Shown one piece after another: positions 1-11,996 of a DNA stretch of 64,000 nucleotides (position 1 is the stretch's first letter; every line of letters starts with the position of its first letter). The DNA is from Zhengitettix transpicula (Eukaryota > Arthropoda > Insecta > Orthoptera > Tetrigidae). The notes beneath the pieces are model-generated. The model had not been told where the DNA came from, searched no databases, and saw only the letters and a list, made by a program, of their open reading frames with translations. The DNA is taken from NCBI GenBank assembly GCA_037074705.1, contig CM073591.1:82786032-82850031 (forward strand). Reading direction: 5' to 3'. The position numbers were made by a program, and so were the translations under genes.

Positions 1-49
1 TAAATTATAAGACTGATGGCGTTAGTTCTAGCGAGGAGTGTAACCTTGA

Positions 50-229
50 AGCAGCCAATCACAACGCTTGAATAAAGCAGCATTGCCGAACAATGCTTGT
101 GTTATTCTATCGTTTTCAGGCAGCATCAGTGGCTCCCTGCACGCGGACGCGCCAGTAGACTTCTACTTTAAAACGGACTATGTTCCTGAATATAATTGGA
201 AGAACTCATTTTTGTGTAATAACGTATAA
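50..229 (+). CDS. candidate 3'-terminal coding exon, unidentified gene
   Basis: One frame is open for 59 codons from just after a TGA at 47-49 to a TAA at 227-229. Inside it, a pyrimidine-rich run followed by CAG (111-119) looks like a splice acceptor. If it is used, the exon starts at 120 and codes for about 35 residues, including ADAPVDFYFKTDYVPEYNW. The residue mix (Asp, Tyr, Trp, Pro) is unlike the low-complexity peptides nearby, and base composition here is less AT-rich than in the following kilobase. An AATAAA lies about 70 bp past the stop. I do not recognise the protein. It could be the last exon of a gene entering from the left, or chance. The rest of the gene would lie outside the window. 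Confidence 0.3.
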   Translation, partial: SSQSQRLNKAALPNNACVILSFSGSISGSLHADAPVDFYFKTDYVPEYNWKNSFLCNNV

Positions 230-300
230 AGATTCAATTTGTGTGTCATATTGACGCCGTTACCTTTCACTTAATTATCTGCTTGAGCTGTATGCACACA

Positions 301-306
301 AATAAA
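301..306 (+). other. possible polyadenylation signal AATAAA
   Basis: AATAAA lies about 70 bp downstream of the stop of the candidate terminal exon, a plausible distance for 3' end formation. The hexamer is common by chance in AT-rich DNA, so it supports the exon only weakly. Confidence 0.25.
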
Positions 307-1384
307 AATGAAGCTTCATAGCCAAATGAAATACTTAACCATAACAAATAACTAACCCACTCATGCAAGAACGAAAAGAAAAAACTATTTGAAATAATCC
401 TATCTAATTATGGTGTATTGTGAGGTATATTTGATCCATCAGTCTTCCTTCTGCAGCCAAGCGTCATATTACAGCACTTAGTAGTGGTTAATGCTGTTTA
501 TGTGCAACATTCAACACTTGGCTTAAGTAGTTACGATGCAATGCTTTAATTGATGTTTGAATGCTGGCACTGACTCACTTCTGCTCTGCTTGCCAAATGA
601 AACCTCGAAACTGGATCGTAATATCTCTGGAACAGAATATCCAATGGGATGCAGACTCTGCATTAATTTTTCGTAAATAACTATACTTTAACAAAGTCGT
701 ATTTACGATTACAACGCTTAATTCTCACACCCACCCACGCATTTACAACAAATTGCAATGTTTTATCATGTTATTTGGCACAACGTTCCTTAATTATCAT
801 CCGAAATCATATACATAATTATAAGAGTAATCACGTTGATTCTGAAATTTTCAGAAAAGCAATTAACAGTTATTTTTAGTTTTCGTGTTTTTTATGTGAA
901 ACAAAGTAATGCTTAAGTGTGAGTATAACGATGTTAATTGGACACCTTTCTCAAAATCTTCAAAACTAGAATTTGGAATGAAACTTCCACATGCTATTAC
1001 TGCATATTACACTGAGACATTAATTTGTAATAATTTTTGGAATTGTTTCTTTAAATTAAGTTGGGAAATGTGATTTTTGCGGCAATCTTAATATTACGAT
1101 ATACGTAGGTCTGAAGTTGAGAACTTGAAAATCTCATGGCAAAATACATTTATTTTTATTCAAAATAAGAAAACAATTAATATGTTTCAGTTCAGAATTC
1201 TACTGAATCAGTGGAATAAATCAATTTAAATATTTTTACATCGTTGTTGTGGGACTGTTTTATTCACATTCACCACTTTTATTTTATTATCCTAAATTCC
1301 AAAAATGTTTTTCGTACTCGGTTTCAATGGTTTTATCTGTTTAACACTATTAAAAGTTTATATTAATTTGTATTTAAAGTTGCA
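307..1384. other. AT-rich, no gene seen
   Basis: No exon-like segment, RNA gene or recognised mobile element was seen. Reading frames are short and low in complexity. Confidence 0.5.
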
Positions 1385-1636
1385 GTTATATGACGCGGTT
1401 AATGCCAGAGTGGGCTATCTCACATTTTTCGCAACTCGGGATAAGCGAAGTCTGTGTCTATCTGCTCAATGCCAGAGTGGTCTGAGTGTAGTTTATTTAA
1501 CGCTCAAGAAATGGCAGCAGAAAGAATTCTGGGATGGACGTTGACATAAATGTGAAGCAAAAACTATAAACCCCTTCATCTCAAATAGCTTCTGAAAGGC
1601 GATAGCCCACTCTGACATTAACCGCCTCATATAATA
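1385..1636. repeat. foldback or MITE-like element with 34-bp terminal inverted repeats
   Basis: The arm at 1386-1420 and the reverse complement of 1601-1635 match at about 32 of 34 positions, sharing GCGGTTAATG and CAGAGTGGGCTATC. A third partial copy, AATGCCAGAGTGG, sits inside at about 1467-1480. The roughly 180-bp interior has no meaningful ORF. This is the layout of a miniature inverted-repeat DNA transposon or a foldback element. I did not recognise the terminal sequence, and a flanking target-site duplication was not settled. Confidence 0.6.
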
Positions 1637-1888
1637 GGAGCCAATTTTCTGACAGGAACGTTTGCTTATCCAATAACCCATAATCATCTGCTTCAAAATA
1701 AGAGAAAACAATCGATGAAGATTTTAAATATATGCACAATACTTTTTTGAAAATAAAATCTGCCATATATTCATTAGAATAATGTAAAAATGTCAATGAT
1801 GATCAAATAATTATTTTAGAAAAAAAGTTTTATATACCCGTACATGTGAAATTCATTAGTAATTAACCATTACAGTTTAACTGAAAAA

Positions 1889-2132
1889 ATTTACGTCTGA
1901 TTGAAAATAATGGATAAGAAAGATAGCTAATTCAGACAAAATAGGTAATATAAATACCACACAATGTGTCTGGGACCCTTTACCTTTCGTCAGGTGCTAA
2001 GAAGAGCCTAGAACAACACAACTGCACTTGTCAATTGACAAAACTCGAAAGCGACGCAAACGTAACGAAAATGGGAGAGACCAGCGGTTAGCGTAAACTT
2101 AATGGAGCAACGACAATGAGAAATCAGACGGT
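1889..2132 (-). repeat. Penelope-like element 3' tail module
   Basis: This lies downstream of the GIY-YIG fragment on the same (minus) strand. It contains the plus-strand string TACCACACAA at about 1956, a TTTCGTCAG at about 1987, and a terminal TTACGTCTGATTGAAAATAA at 1891-1910. The same modules, in the same order, recur at 50.53-50.70 kb, and partly at 37.2, 62.85 and 20.95 kb. I infer a 3' untranslated or terminal repeat (pLTR) region of one retroelement family. Confidence 0.6.
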
Positions 2133-2600
2133 TTATCGTAATAATAAGGGATCATAGCAATTATTCACTTTCATTGTATCTGTTTGTACATTAATAGCTG
2201 TGATATTTGATTCAATGTGAAGCATCTCTGAAATGAGTCTGGAATTGTACCTGGTGTCAATGTCGAAAATCTTAGCATTTTGCCAATCAAATATATGTTT
2301 AGAATTGGTAATATGTTTGAATACTACAGATTGTTTATCAATAGGAAGTTTGATATTATATATATGTTCCTTCATACGTGTATTACTGGAACGTTTTGTT
2401 TGCCCTAATGTAGCAGGAATTATAATTAGAGGAAGAGATTTTGTAAACAACACAATGGCTGTTGTAGGTGTGAAGTGGGTCCTTGTGGTTTTTAATCAAG
2501 TATGAAAGGGTATTAGTGGATCTGTAAATGATGGATATTTGATATTCTTTGAATATTTGGACACATTTGTGATGTTAAAATTTGTAATAATGTAGTAAAA
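2133..2600 (-). pseudogene. Penelope-like retroelement C-terminal GIY-YIG endonuclease fragment
   Basis: The minus strand encodes the end of a Penelope-like protein. In order it has a degenerate GIY box (CVVYKISSSN), the YIG region (CYI then GQTKRSSNTRMKEH) after a frameshift near 2450, a KQSVVFKHITNSKH segment, and a tail FDIDTRYNSRLISEMLH. The pattern of IGQTKR, three basic positions and KEH is typical of the GIY-YIG domain fused to Penelope-type reverse transcriptases, which nicks the target for integration. The element is 5'-truncated: no reverse transcriptase domain is seen upstream, where the frame breaks down by about 2600-2800. The first Gly of GIY is replaced by Val, and the frame is broken. 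A homologous copy lies at 50.5-50.9 kb. It is a dead fragment. Confidence 0.72.
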
Positions 2601-2782
2601 AAAAATTTGGCTTGAGTTCGTGCAGTATGTTATAAATTGACTGGTTAGATGATCCCCCCCCCATAAAATCCCACAGAATTTATATGTAAACAATACATAT
2701 CTATGTAAAATATTATCATAGAATTTATTAAATCCAACCACTTCATGCCGTGAGTTCATAATTTTGTTATTATTCTTACAGA

Positions 2783-2784
<2 letters not shown>

Positions 2785-2813
<29 letters not shown>
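2785..2813. repeat. (AT)n microsatellite
   Basis: An uninterrupted AT dinucleotide run of about 29 bp. It produces a spurious Tyr-Ile repeat peptide on the minus strand. Confidence 0.95.
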
Positions 2814-2817
<4 letters not shown>

Positions 2818-2849
2818 ACACATATTTAAAAGAAAACTTCTAGAATATA

Positions 2850-5800
2850 TAATATTTGAATATTATACCAATGAATTCGAGTGGTTGGACCAAGTTTAGT
2901 TTAATGTTCTATATTAATTATATATATACATATATGAGCCAACGGTTAGTTTGAAAAACACAATTTCTTGATTCAGTCTCGAGTCGTCATTATCGAGCAT
3001 GTCGTCGTAGTTATCGACATAAAAACAATAATATACTAATTAGAAGGATTTTTTACTGCTGAAATAGTAAAATATTTATTATGTTTACAATACATTGCAG
3101 AAATTAGCAAATAAAAGGCCTTATGACTTTTACTGCCTCAGTCTTCTGATCTATGATACAAAAGTAGATAGTTTTCCTATAATAGAGCAATCATCAGGGA
3201 TGACTCAAATGTCATCAAATTAAAACAAAAAATTTCGATATAAAAGTATTAATATAAATCTTACATTAATAGCACTGGGTGATATATATCAAGTCAATAA
3301 TAAAGTCGCGTTTATTCTTTACGTCTGCGTAATTAGAATACTTAATTACATTTGGGACAGTATTGTGAAGTATTTTAGAGTTCGAAATTACTCCACAGAA
3401 ATGTATCCTGTATTGTATTACTACCGAAAGGAATTTTAATTAAAGTAGGGAAATGTGCTCAAAAATGTTTCCTTCACAAAGATCTCGGAGTAAAACTGTA
3501 TTTCTTGGAATATTAAGAACTGTTATTAAAAAAGTAAATATATGCCTCTAGACTTTGTTTTTCTCCCAAATATATTTGAAACCGTTGTCTGAGAATGTGG
3601 TGAAAGCAGTAATACTTTTGATTCATTGCTTTTAGCAGTCTTTGTTACCATTATTTCAGGACCGACAAGTAAAACGACCGAATTTTCGTAGTCATTGTGA
3701 TAACATATAATAACAAATATTTATAATTGTGTATAATGAACAACAGTTACTGAAACTAATCGGAAGTGATTAACTGAGGAATTGAGAGTAAAAAAAATAG
3801 AATATGTGTGGGAACTCAATGTAAACGTACTTTCGCCAATTGCGATATTTGAGGAAATAATGTGACGTGTTGTAAAGACGAATAAATGCATTTTGAACGA
3901 GAAACAATGAGACACATAACATTTGCCTCTCTGGTAACGCGCCCCTAAAACAACTCTGGCAGTAGTTATTCGCTCAGGAAACGACTACCGCCGCAAAGCT
4001 ACAGCACTTAATTACCTTCATAGCTAAAGAACGCCCAATGGAAAAGCAATTTTAAAAATCAACACTTACAATAACGAAGTTAACTACAACATCAATTTTG
4101 TGAAATTGTAGAATTAATCGGAACCCTTTGAAATTTTCTCATTCATGGACAACGAAATTTAATTAATTCACTCATCTATAATTGACAATATCCCTTTTAA
4201 TATGTTCCCTATACCATTGTTCTCTTTTACCACGATTACAAACATGTTTTTTCGGTTACTTGAGTATATTTTTAGAGTTCTAATAATATATATTAGAGCA
4301 TGAATCGTACACTAGATGATATGCAATTGTGTAGCTAGAATTTAAAATTCGACTTAAAGTAAAAGTTAAGAGGAGAGAGGAAGATATTTATAGTAAACTA
4401 GTACTGTCATGAGTCATATCTAACATAATTTATTTCACATTTGAGTTCAAATTACGTAAAATCGAATTCTGTAATTAAAGTGAATAATTATTTTGGGGCA
4501 TAGGATAGACTTTGTCACTGGCAGTGATTGTTGAAAATAATAATAGATTGGTGAATAAATTATTGATTGGGTATGCGAGAAATAATTCTAAATGTATTAA
4601 AAAATATAATTTACTGTCAGTATATCTAAAATACATTGTATTAAGAAATAAAATAAATATATAAACTAGTGTTATCGAATTTTTAGTATTAGTAATAAAC
4701 TAAATATTGTATTCCAAACTTTTTAGTCGTATCGCTTATTTTGTCTTTATATAATGAACATTATATTTAGTTACAAATATTGAATTTTGAGCATTAGTAG
4801 TAATGTACTAAATATTGTTTTGGGAAGTTTTAGTCGTAGTGACTGTTTTTTTTGCCACATAATTAACATTATATTTATAAGCTTCAGTTCCGAATAATTG
4901 TCATAATACTGGAGGAGTTGCGATTCTATAACAGATAAGAAATTTTATCCGCATTAAACTTCTTTGATGAGTAGATTTTTAGAGAGAAGATAAGTGTTTT
5001 AACATTTTATTTCATAGGTCATGAACGTAAAATAACGTACATCTTGTAACAAATAGTATTTACATATGTTTAAACTTTAGCTAAGATCGACTATATTTCC
5101 CATTGTATTTATTATTCACGTCAGTGGAGTGACGTTAGATTTAAGGCCATAAAACGTGACGTCAAATGTTACTTTTTGTTTTTTAAAGAACAACAAAGTC
5201 AATTTGAGAATGTGGAAAGAATTTATTTACCTTAAATAAATAGTTTTTTGGATGAAAGTTTTTGGTGATAATAAATAGACCAAATTATGGTATAATATGA
5301 GTATCAAGAAAATATTTGATAACACACGGGAACAAAGTACTTAATGAAAATACGTATTAGTTTGTCTGAAAATTGGGCTCGTAATGCGTGGAGTGTACGT
5401 ATGTCTAGCCGCTGACTAAGAAAGATCTCAGAGATACAACTTGCCCCAGTTCCCTCCCTACTCCATCCACTACAGTTGCCATATATCAATCGATTTCAAC
5501 TTGAAGGCGACCAAACTATATATATTTAGTTTTCGCAGTCCCGTTACTACCTTTACCATCGTTACATTTATCATAGAATGTGTACATCGTATCGTTCCAT
5601 AACGAGTAAGCTGGATACGAAAATTTACACCGGGCATCATTATATCATTATAAACAGTAGCGGGAAGCGATTGCTGTGAAAGACTCAGTATTCCTCCAAA
5701 AACAACTAAATCACTCGTCTTCAGGCTAGAAGAATAGCATCATCTTAAAGAAGACGCTTTCGATCACTGCTACCACATTCAGTCTATTCCACAGATAATG

Positions 5801-7145
5801 ATACACCGTTAATAATATTTAAATCAAAAATTTCTACCAAAAATTTAAACCGAACGAATTGAAATAAAAGATCGATTTTATAATTGAAGAATTCGTCAAT
5901 TTACGATTAATTTTCGTATGCGCTTAGATCGGCGCGGTATTAAAAGAACACAAACGCAAAATGGAATTTCGAAAATTGAACGGTGTGGTTAGTGATAGTT
6001 AATGTTATAAGAATATAGTATAACATTAGATGTAAAACGATGTTACATTGCATTATTCGGAAAAACGTAATTCTTATGATGATTCACGAAACAATATATG
6101 CTCAGAGCTGAAGTATGTATGCAGTTTAAAGAAGAATAACTGAACGGAAAATGAGAAGATTTTGAAGAAAATAATATGTTAGATAAATGTGATATGACGT
6201 GTCAGAGAATTTTGAACTTAAACATTTTATAATCACTAAGAGCAAAAATATGGGTAAACTAAAGAAGCTCTATGAACGACTATTTGCTGCCGAAATGGCA
6301 ATTTTCAGGGAATAATTGTTAACACTGGGGCTAAGGTTGAGGGAGAATTGATACTCTGTATGTCACTCCTAAATCCAGAATGTGTCATGTAAGATGACAG
6401 TTTGGCAGTCATCGCGGTAGACTTCCATTTGTTACAATATTCTGTATTACTTCCGCATACTATATATTTATTAAATCCTAACAGTTCACCGATCATAAAA
6501 ATGTTACGCGGGGATTAAAGGAGGAATTATGGTGTCATTGGTTTGATTTCACAAAGTCAATACATGTAGTAAAGCATGAAGAAATAGTCAGTATGTACGA
6601 CATTCGCTGGACTGAATGAATCAAACGTTAAAGAATAACGAAAACTGCAATATTCACAAAGTTTCGTGGTCGGTCTGTTGCTTGCCCTCATACACATTAA
6701 CGATTCACCAACTGAATTAAACTGTTATTTTAGGCTTTCTGCATGTGACTACGTAATTTAAATAGCGATAGGTAAAGGTCGGGACGTTGAAATATCACAG
6801 CCTAAATAAAATTAACAAACGATACCACCGATTACATATTCACTTGCAAAAAATTTAATTAATTTTAGTTCCACAGCAACGTTGTCTACAAAGGTTTAAA
6901 AGTGAGACACATTTACGGAATGAAATTAAATTAGCTTTGAATTTCCGTATCCTTGACCGCATTGTAATAATAAAATATTTAGTATTACAATGTAATTAAT
7001 TAATTTTAATTGCGCAACTTCTCCGACGTTTGGAGCTAAATGTCTACTAACGTTTAATGATTATGTGTCACTCGTAATCACTGTATGACAGCAAAGACCT
7101 AGAAAAATTATCAAGCACACTTAACGAGTTCGTTCAAAGCAAGTT
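2850..7145. other. AT-rich, no gene seen
   Basis: No recognisable gene or element. The only locally GC-richer patch is 5380-5490; its minus strand is open for 61 codons (5304-5489, containing GWSREGTGASCISEIF), which I do not recognise and which has no supporting splice or promoter signal. Confidence 0.5.
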
Positions 7146-7149
7146 CTAT

Positions 7150-7480
7150 TTAAGGGAAAACCCCAAAAAACTTGCATCAGGTAGTGTGGTAAGAGAGGGA
7201 ATTTTTGACAAGAGAGGGAATTTTTGTAGGGATCCAGTACTCCGTTCTCCGTGCCTCGGCCTGTTTAGGAGGCAGTTGGCCGACTGTTCCAATGAAACAG
7301 CGAACAACACTTACAGTATGCCAAAGGTCTGAGACCCCTGAACATACACCTCTAAAAACAGGCCGAGGTGCTTGGGGTTGTAGGAACCTTACTTCAAAAA
7401 CGGAGAGTGGAGAAGGCATCCCCAAAGGTAGTCCTTTCCGTCTCTCCAATAAGGTCCTGCCGGCGAGAGAACAATTCTAC
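7150..7480 (+). repeat. dispersed repeat family A, copy 1
   Basis: Less AT-rich than its surroundings and homologous along its length to 14866-15235. Shared blocks include GTTTAGGAGGCAG followed by TGGCCGACT, a block near AAGGTCTG, and ACAGGCCGAGGTG. It then runs into a purine-rich GGAGAGTGGAGAAGGCATCC end. Both strands are open for about 90 codons here, but the sister copies do not keep those frames, so I treat it as non-coding. The family type is unresolved. Confidence 0.7.
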
Positions 7481-7489
7481 CTGTGAAAG

Positions 7490-8985
7490 AATTATGTACG
7501 TGATCGATTTAATACATCAGTTTCACAAGTCAAAATTTATTGATGAGTTCATACAAAAAGAGAAGACTGTGTACGCGGTCGTGCTACATTTTCTCTTTCC
7601 AAGGGATAATATATCTGTCAATATACGAGGTCACGAGTTAACCTTTTGAGTGTAATTATTGACAAATCACAATGGGCAAGCGTTGACAGCTCTTGCTAAT
7701 TACGCGCTTTTGATTACCTGTTGCAGAATGTCAAAAAAAATCCCATGCATATTGGACATTTTTTCACACGGAATTTAAAAGTGCGGCATTAGGATTGTAG
7801 TATGCGGTTCATACGTTTCAGGTTACCTCGACGGATGGTCAGATAGTAATATGAATTTTCATTTTATTCCAGTTCCCGTTTCAGTTCCTAGTTCCTTGTA
7901 GTTTTATAAAATAGTAACATACCAATAATCCTAATATTAAACAGAATACTTTTCTTGTAGTTTACACGTGTATATGGCAGGTGTAATTTTACAGTTATTA
8001 GATTCGTGGGTATATTTGCTGTTCCAATTTCAAAGAAATCCATAATTGTACATGAATATTTGAAATTTTAATAGGAAGATAATATGTTCACTAGGGTAAG
8101 CAGAGCCTATATTAATCAAACGACTATTTAATTTGACAGTTGAATATATCTATCGTCAATTTATTTATGATTTGGAATATTCTCATTGATGGAAATTAAA
8201 AAATATTTTATCAGGACATATTTCTTGACCAGACTCGTGAAGAAGTAGAGATCAATTTTCGTAACTTCACGAAATATAAGAAAGTGAATTAATGTGCGAT
8301 TTTAGTGAATGACTTGAGCGTAAAAGGTTTCAGCCACTAAATGATGAGTAAATAGTTTTTGGGGAAAAAATATCTGAAAATTAAATTGCTCCCTTGTGGT
8401 CATTTTGTTATCGATTATAGTATGAATTTAATAAGTAATTGCAAAATATATGCCATGACTCTGATAGTATCGAAACAAATTTGATTCTTGAAAGTAAAAT
8501 CCGTAAGTACTGTCAAATTTTCAGCCATATCCATTGCTTGGTTTCGCTTTGACGCTAAAATAAAATACGATGGTCCCTTAAATGGAAGCACTAATTGAAT
8601 TATTTATTTTCTCTTAGGTTGGAACAGTTTAACTCTGTAGGGTTATAAATAGATAGAGAACAATATATTTATCACGAGAAATTACTCATGAAAAAGCTTT
8701 CCGAAAGATGCGAATCAAAAACCCATTCAAACGACATTTTCCAGCAGTGTTTGGCGCGTTTTACGAGAAGCAAGCGATAAGAGTGCAGTCTAAATGTTTC
8801 AATGGAAGAAATACTGAAGTAAAATTGCAGCCAGTGTAGCAGTTAAAACTTGGTTCGTCCGTTCCGACGGATGTATGACGGAAGGTCATGGCGACGACAG
8901 TTTCGTGAGATGCGAAAAAAATTCTGTTGAACGACTATGTTGAAAATGATAAAAACAATACCTGAGGAATTTGTATTCTAATCTT
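7490..8985. other. no gene seen
   Basis: Short frames only. The part from 8690 to 8985 is less AT-rich and could hold degraded upstream sequence of the mariner remnant that follows, but I could not align it to transposase motifs. Confidence 0.45.
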
Positions 8986-9220
8986 ATAACGATACTGGAC
9001 ACAATATTAATTTTCCGTCAGAACAATGCATCAGACCACAAAGGTAACTTGGCGATATTATTGGGGGATTCGCTCAATGCAGTGCAGGAACATTCATCAA
9101 AATCCCCAGAGTTTGGACCCTCGGATTTTCATAATTTACGAAAACTCAACTTTTCCCTCTATGGTGAACGTTTTTAGTCATATCAAAGAGCAATTAAGCC
9201 TGCGGATGGGTGCGTTTTAG
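8986..9220 (+). pseudogene. mariner-like transposase remnant A (catalytic-domain C-terminal part)
   Basis: One frame reads ILIFRQNNASDH, matching the mariner block hydrophobic-DNAxPH. It continues to SPEFGPSDFHNLRK and SLYGERF, matching the PDLAPSDxHLF and GxRF blocks. The second catalytic Asp is replaced by Asn (codon 9022-9024). The third is kept (codon 9124-9126). Spacing is 33 rather than 34 residues, a one-codon loss from the D34D pattern. A stop follows GERF and the frame shifts. Mariner transposases catalyse cut-and-paste movement in the nucleus; this copy cannot. It is separate from remnant B, because these C-terminal motifs lie upstream of remnant B's more N-terminal ones. Confidence 0.75.
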
Positions 9221-9629
9221 CGTTTCCTACAGTACAATAAGGAGACGGGGCAATGCTATATGAAATGTATTATTATTAAAAGTCGAAAACAGAATTGTTC
9301 ATTTTTAGGATCAACCCAAAAACTCTTCAGAACAGCCTCGTAGTTCATGTTATTTTAAACGAGGAAAGAAATTAGTGGTGGGCAATGATTTAATATTTCC
9401 GAGTGAAAGACAAAACGCATATAAAATTATTATTCAGCGACTGAGTTTAATCAAGGTTGTTCACAAACGGAGAAACACTGTTCAGGACATCTACTTGAGC
9501 TGACAGGTGAATCAATGTTTTAAATTTTGGTTGAAAAATGATGTTTGAAAAAGTATCCCAAGATGAGAGCCTCGTTTTCTCTCAGCGGAGAGTGGCATGG
9601 TAGTACTGCCAATTTCTATAATTATAAAC

Positions 9630-10333
9630 AACTGCAGATGAAGTATGAATTCACCATTACACTATAGAGACTTAACAACAGTTAAAACAGTGGATTCCTT
9701 AGGCCAAGAGGCTCAGAAAAGAGAGAAGATTGTGAAACCGGACGTAAATTTTATGGCTACGGTTTTTTTTTGTGGGTGCGTACGATTGATCCACTACGGC
9801 TATTTTGGAAAAGGAACGAACAATGAATGGAAAGTATTAATCGACGTTATCGAATAGCTTGAACCGAATTTGATCAACACGAAGTTGCTCCTCTATCAAG
9901 TCAATGCACAGGCGCACACAAGTGATGTGGATGGCGAAAATTATAGAATTCAAGTAAAAACTGTTTCAGATTTCATCGTATTTGCCAGATTTCTCGATCT
10001 GTTACTCTTATATTTTCCTAACCTACAAAGTTGTGTACTGCAAAAACAGGACCTAGTTTTAAGAATTAACCAAGACAAATTAATGGTTAGTCTTCTAGAT
10101 CAGTTTTAATATGTAAAACACCAGTGAGCGTTTTTTTAAAAAAAATATAAAAATAAGAGATAATTGCCGAAACAAAGTCTATTACTACGAACTTCCAAAA
10201 ATTTACTTTTCTAATATCAACAACTTAATGGCCAATTTATTTTCTTAAAACTTACTTTTACGACGGGTTAAAAATGTTGGAGATAGGCTGGCAGAATAGA
10301 ATCTACCAGGAAGATAATTTTATTGACAAATAA
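9630..10333 (+). pseudogene. mariner-like transposase remnant B (catalytic domain to C-terminus)
   Basis: Motifs appear in the correct mariner order across shifted frames. First is DEV*IHHYT from 9638, where the Trp of the DExW box has become TGA. Next come VNFMATVFF, then LIHYGYFGKG, then YQVNAQAHTS at about 9894-9923 (the DNAPAHTS box with Asp changed to Val). Then come YLPDFSICYSYIF at about 9979-10017 (the YSPDLAPCDYxLF box with its catalytic Asp lost), and a C-terminal LEIGWQNRIYQEDNFIDK ending at a TAA at 10331. The spacing fits a full-length 3' half. The N-terminal DNA-binding half was not found. At least two catalytic residues are lost, plus stops and frameshifts. Confidence 0.78.
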
Positions 10334-11996
10334 AAATTAACAACCCTAAATATATTTTTTCATTGTATTGTAAGTACTTAATGATATGATTTCTTGTGTC
10401 GCAGTTCTGATTTCTTATGATAAAAACCATCTTTCCTGAAATAGACGGCCTTAATATTTTAAATGGGTTCTTATAAATTCTCTTTGAAATTCCTTATCTC
10501 CTAAGATAATCACAAATAATATTCTGAACATTTTACGTTAAAAATATTTCATTTATAAAAATTACGCACTTTAATTTTTAACCAATGTTTTTCTTGCAGT
10601 TATTAAGTTTCCAAAAAGAACGTATGTTTAAATACAATTTGCGAGATTAGTTTGAAACATCCGAGTGCAATACAACGTAAAAGCGAGAAAAGAAGACCCA
10701 TTGACCGACCAGACCTGCGCACACTTGTTCTTCATTAACGCTTCAAAGGCCTTTGAGAATCACCGAGTTCTTGCTAATTGTAGCGAGCACACGGCACCAG
10801 GCACCCGGAGGTATTCTCTCTGTCCAAGATATCAACCGTCTCGCCGTTTTCTCTTCACAGACGTTTCCTCAGACCATTACGGTACAAAGTTTAGACTAGA
10901 AACTTCAACGAACTGGAAGTATCTTCTAGGCTTCTCCGCTAAGACGATATGCACGGCGTTTTGGTTAATTCTGTGAATTACAAAGGGTGGTTCCAGAACA
11001 GCACAAGTAATATTTACTTCAGGTAGAAAAAGCGGAGAAATACGATTCTCAATTCTATCACATAAATTACGTTTTTTATAAACGTTTTTGAACTTTATAC
11101 TGCAAGAAAATAAATTATCGCGGAGTGGTTCGAAATTATTTAATGTATTTCGTTGGGCAACAAGCAATGTGTTTTTTGCATTAATTGTTTATAAAAGATT
11201 ACATAAACAAAAAACATTAATTTAGAAGGTTCTATTTTCCTTTACTGCGAATACGAGTATAAAAGCAACACTATACAAAATTATGCCCTGTAAGAAAAAC
11301 AGGGACTGAGATTAATTCGCTTCTCGAGAGTATAAAAAGGGCTTTTAAAGGAATGAAGGTAGCCGGGACAATTCTTTTCAACAGGGAAATGACCCTGTTT
11401 TCTCATCAGAGTGATAAAACATATTACATTTTTTTTGGAGGAAATCGTCCAGGTTTTTTTTATATGAAAATGTCCGAAGTCTACATTTGAATACTCCAAG
11501 TTAAATACATTAAATATTTTTACTGAGCACTGAAATCAAATGATAATTATCTATGTGTATCTTTCGTTCTACTGAATATGAAACGTTTCGAAAGCGAATA
11601 GTGTAACTGGTAAAATATTCAGTATAATTTTATTGTTGACACACAGGCTCGGACTCCAGAGGTTCTTATCAAAAAGCTGGGCAGTGAAGTGATTTTGTAG
11701 TGGAGAGATTGTCACAATCTTTCCTAGCACAGGTTCTTGCTGTTTAACTTATGTGGACAGTAACTATTTTTTAAATTCATAAAATGATATTATTTTAAAC
11801 TGAATACATTAATATTTTAAGTACAATCTTATATACGCAATTCCTAATGTAAGGTTCATTGATATCAATGTAAATACAATTTTTTATTAATCTAATCAAT
11901 ATTTAATCAGAATTATAAAGGAATTTGTTCTTAGTTATAGCTTCAACTAGAGCATGAACATTTTAATCTCAGGGTAGTTAACGGGCAAATTACCAA

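Noticed and set aside
1956..2010. Hammerhead core in the Penelope-like tail (CTGACGAAAG with a later GAAAC)
   Set aside because: CTGACGA fits the CUGANGA box, but the bases before GAAAC do not form a stem II, and the nearest pairing (CAAC with GTTG) spans the GAAAC. Not supported as a ribozyme.
2496..2816. Minus-strand frame starting with a Tyr-Ile repeat
   Set aside because: The start is the translation of an (AT)n microsatellite. The lower part overlaps the eroded upstream portion of the Penelope-like fragment, so it is not a separate gene.
7177..7649. Three overlapping 90-codon frames on both strands
   Set aside because: They lie in dispersed repeat family A, and the frames are not kept in the sister copies at 14.9, 29.9 and 41 kb.
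10665..10976. LINE reverse transcriptase suggested by INASKAFEN
   Set aside because: No other reverse transcriptase block follows in any frame, so one short resemblance is not enough.
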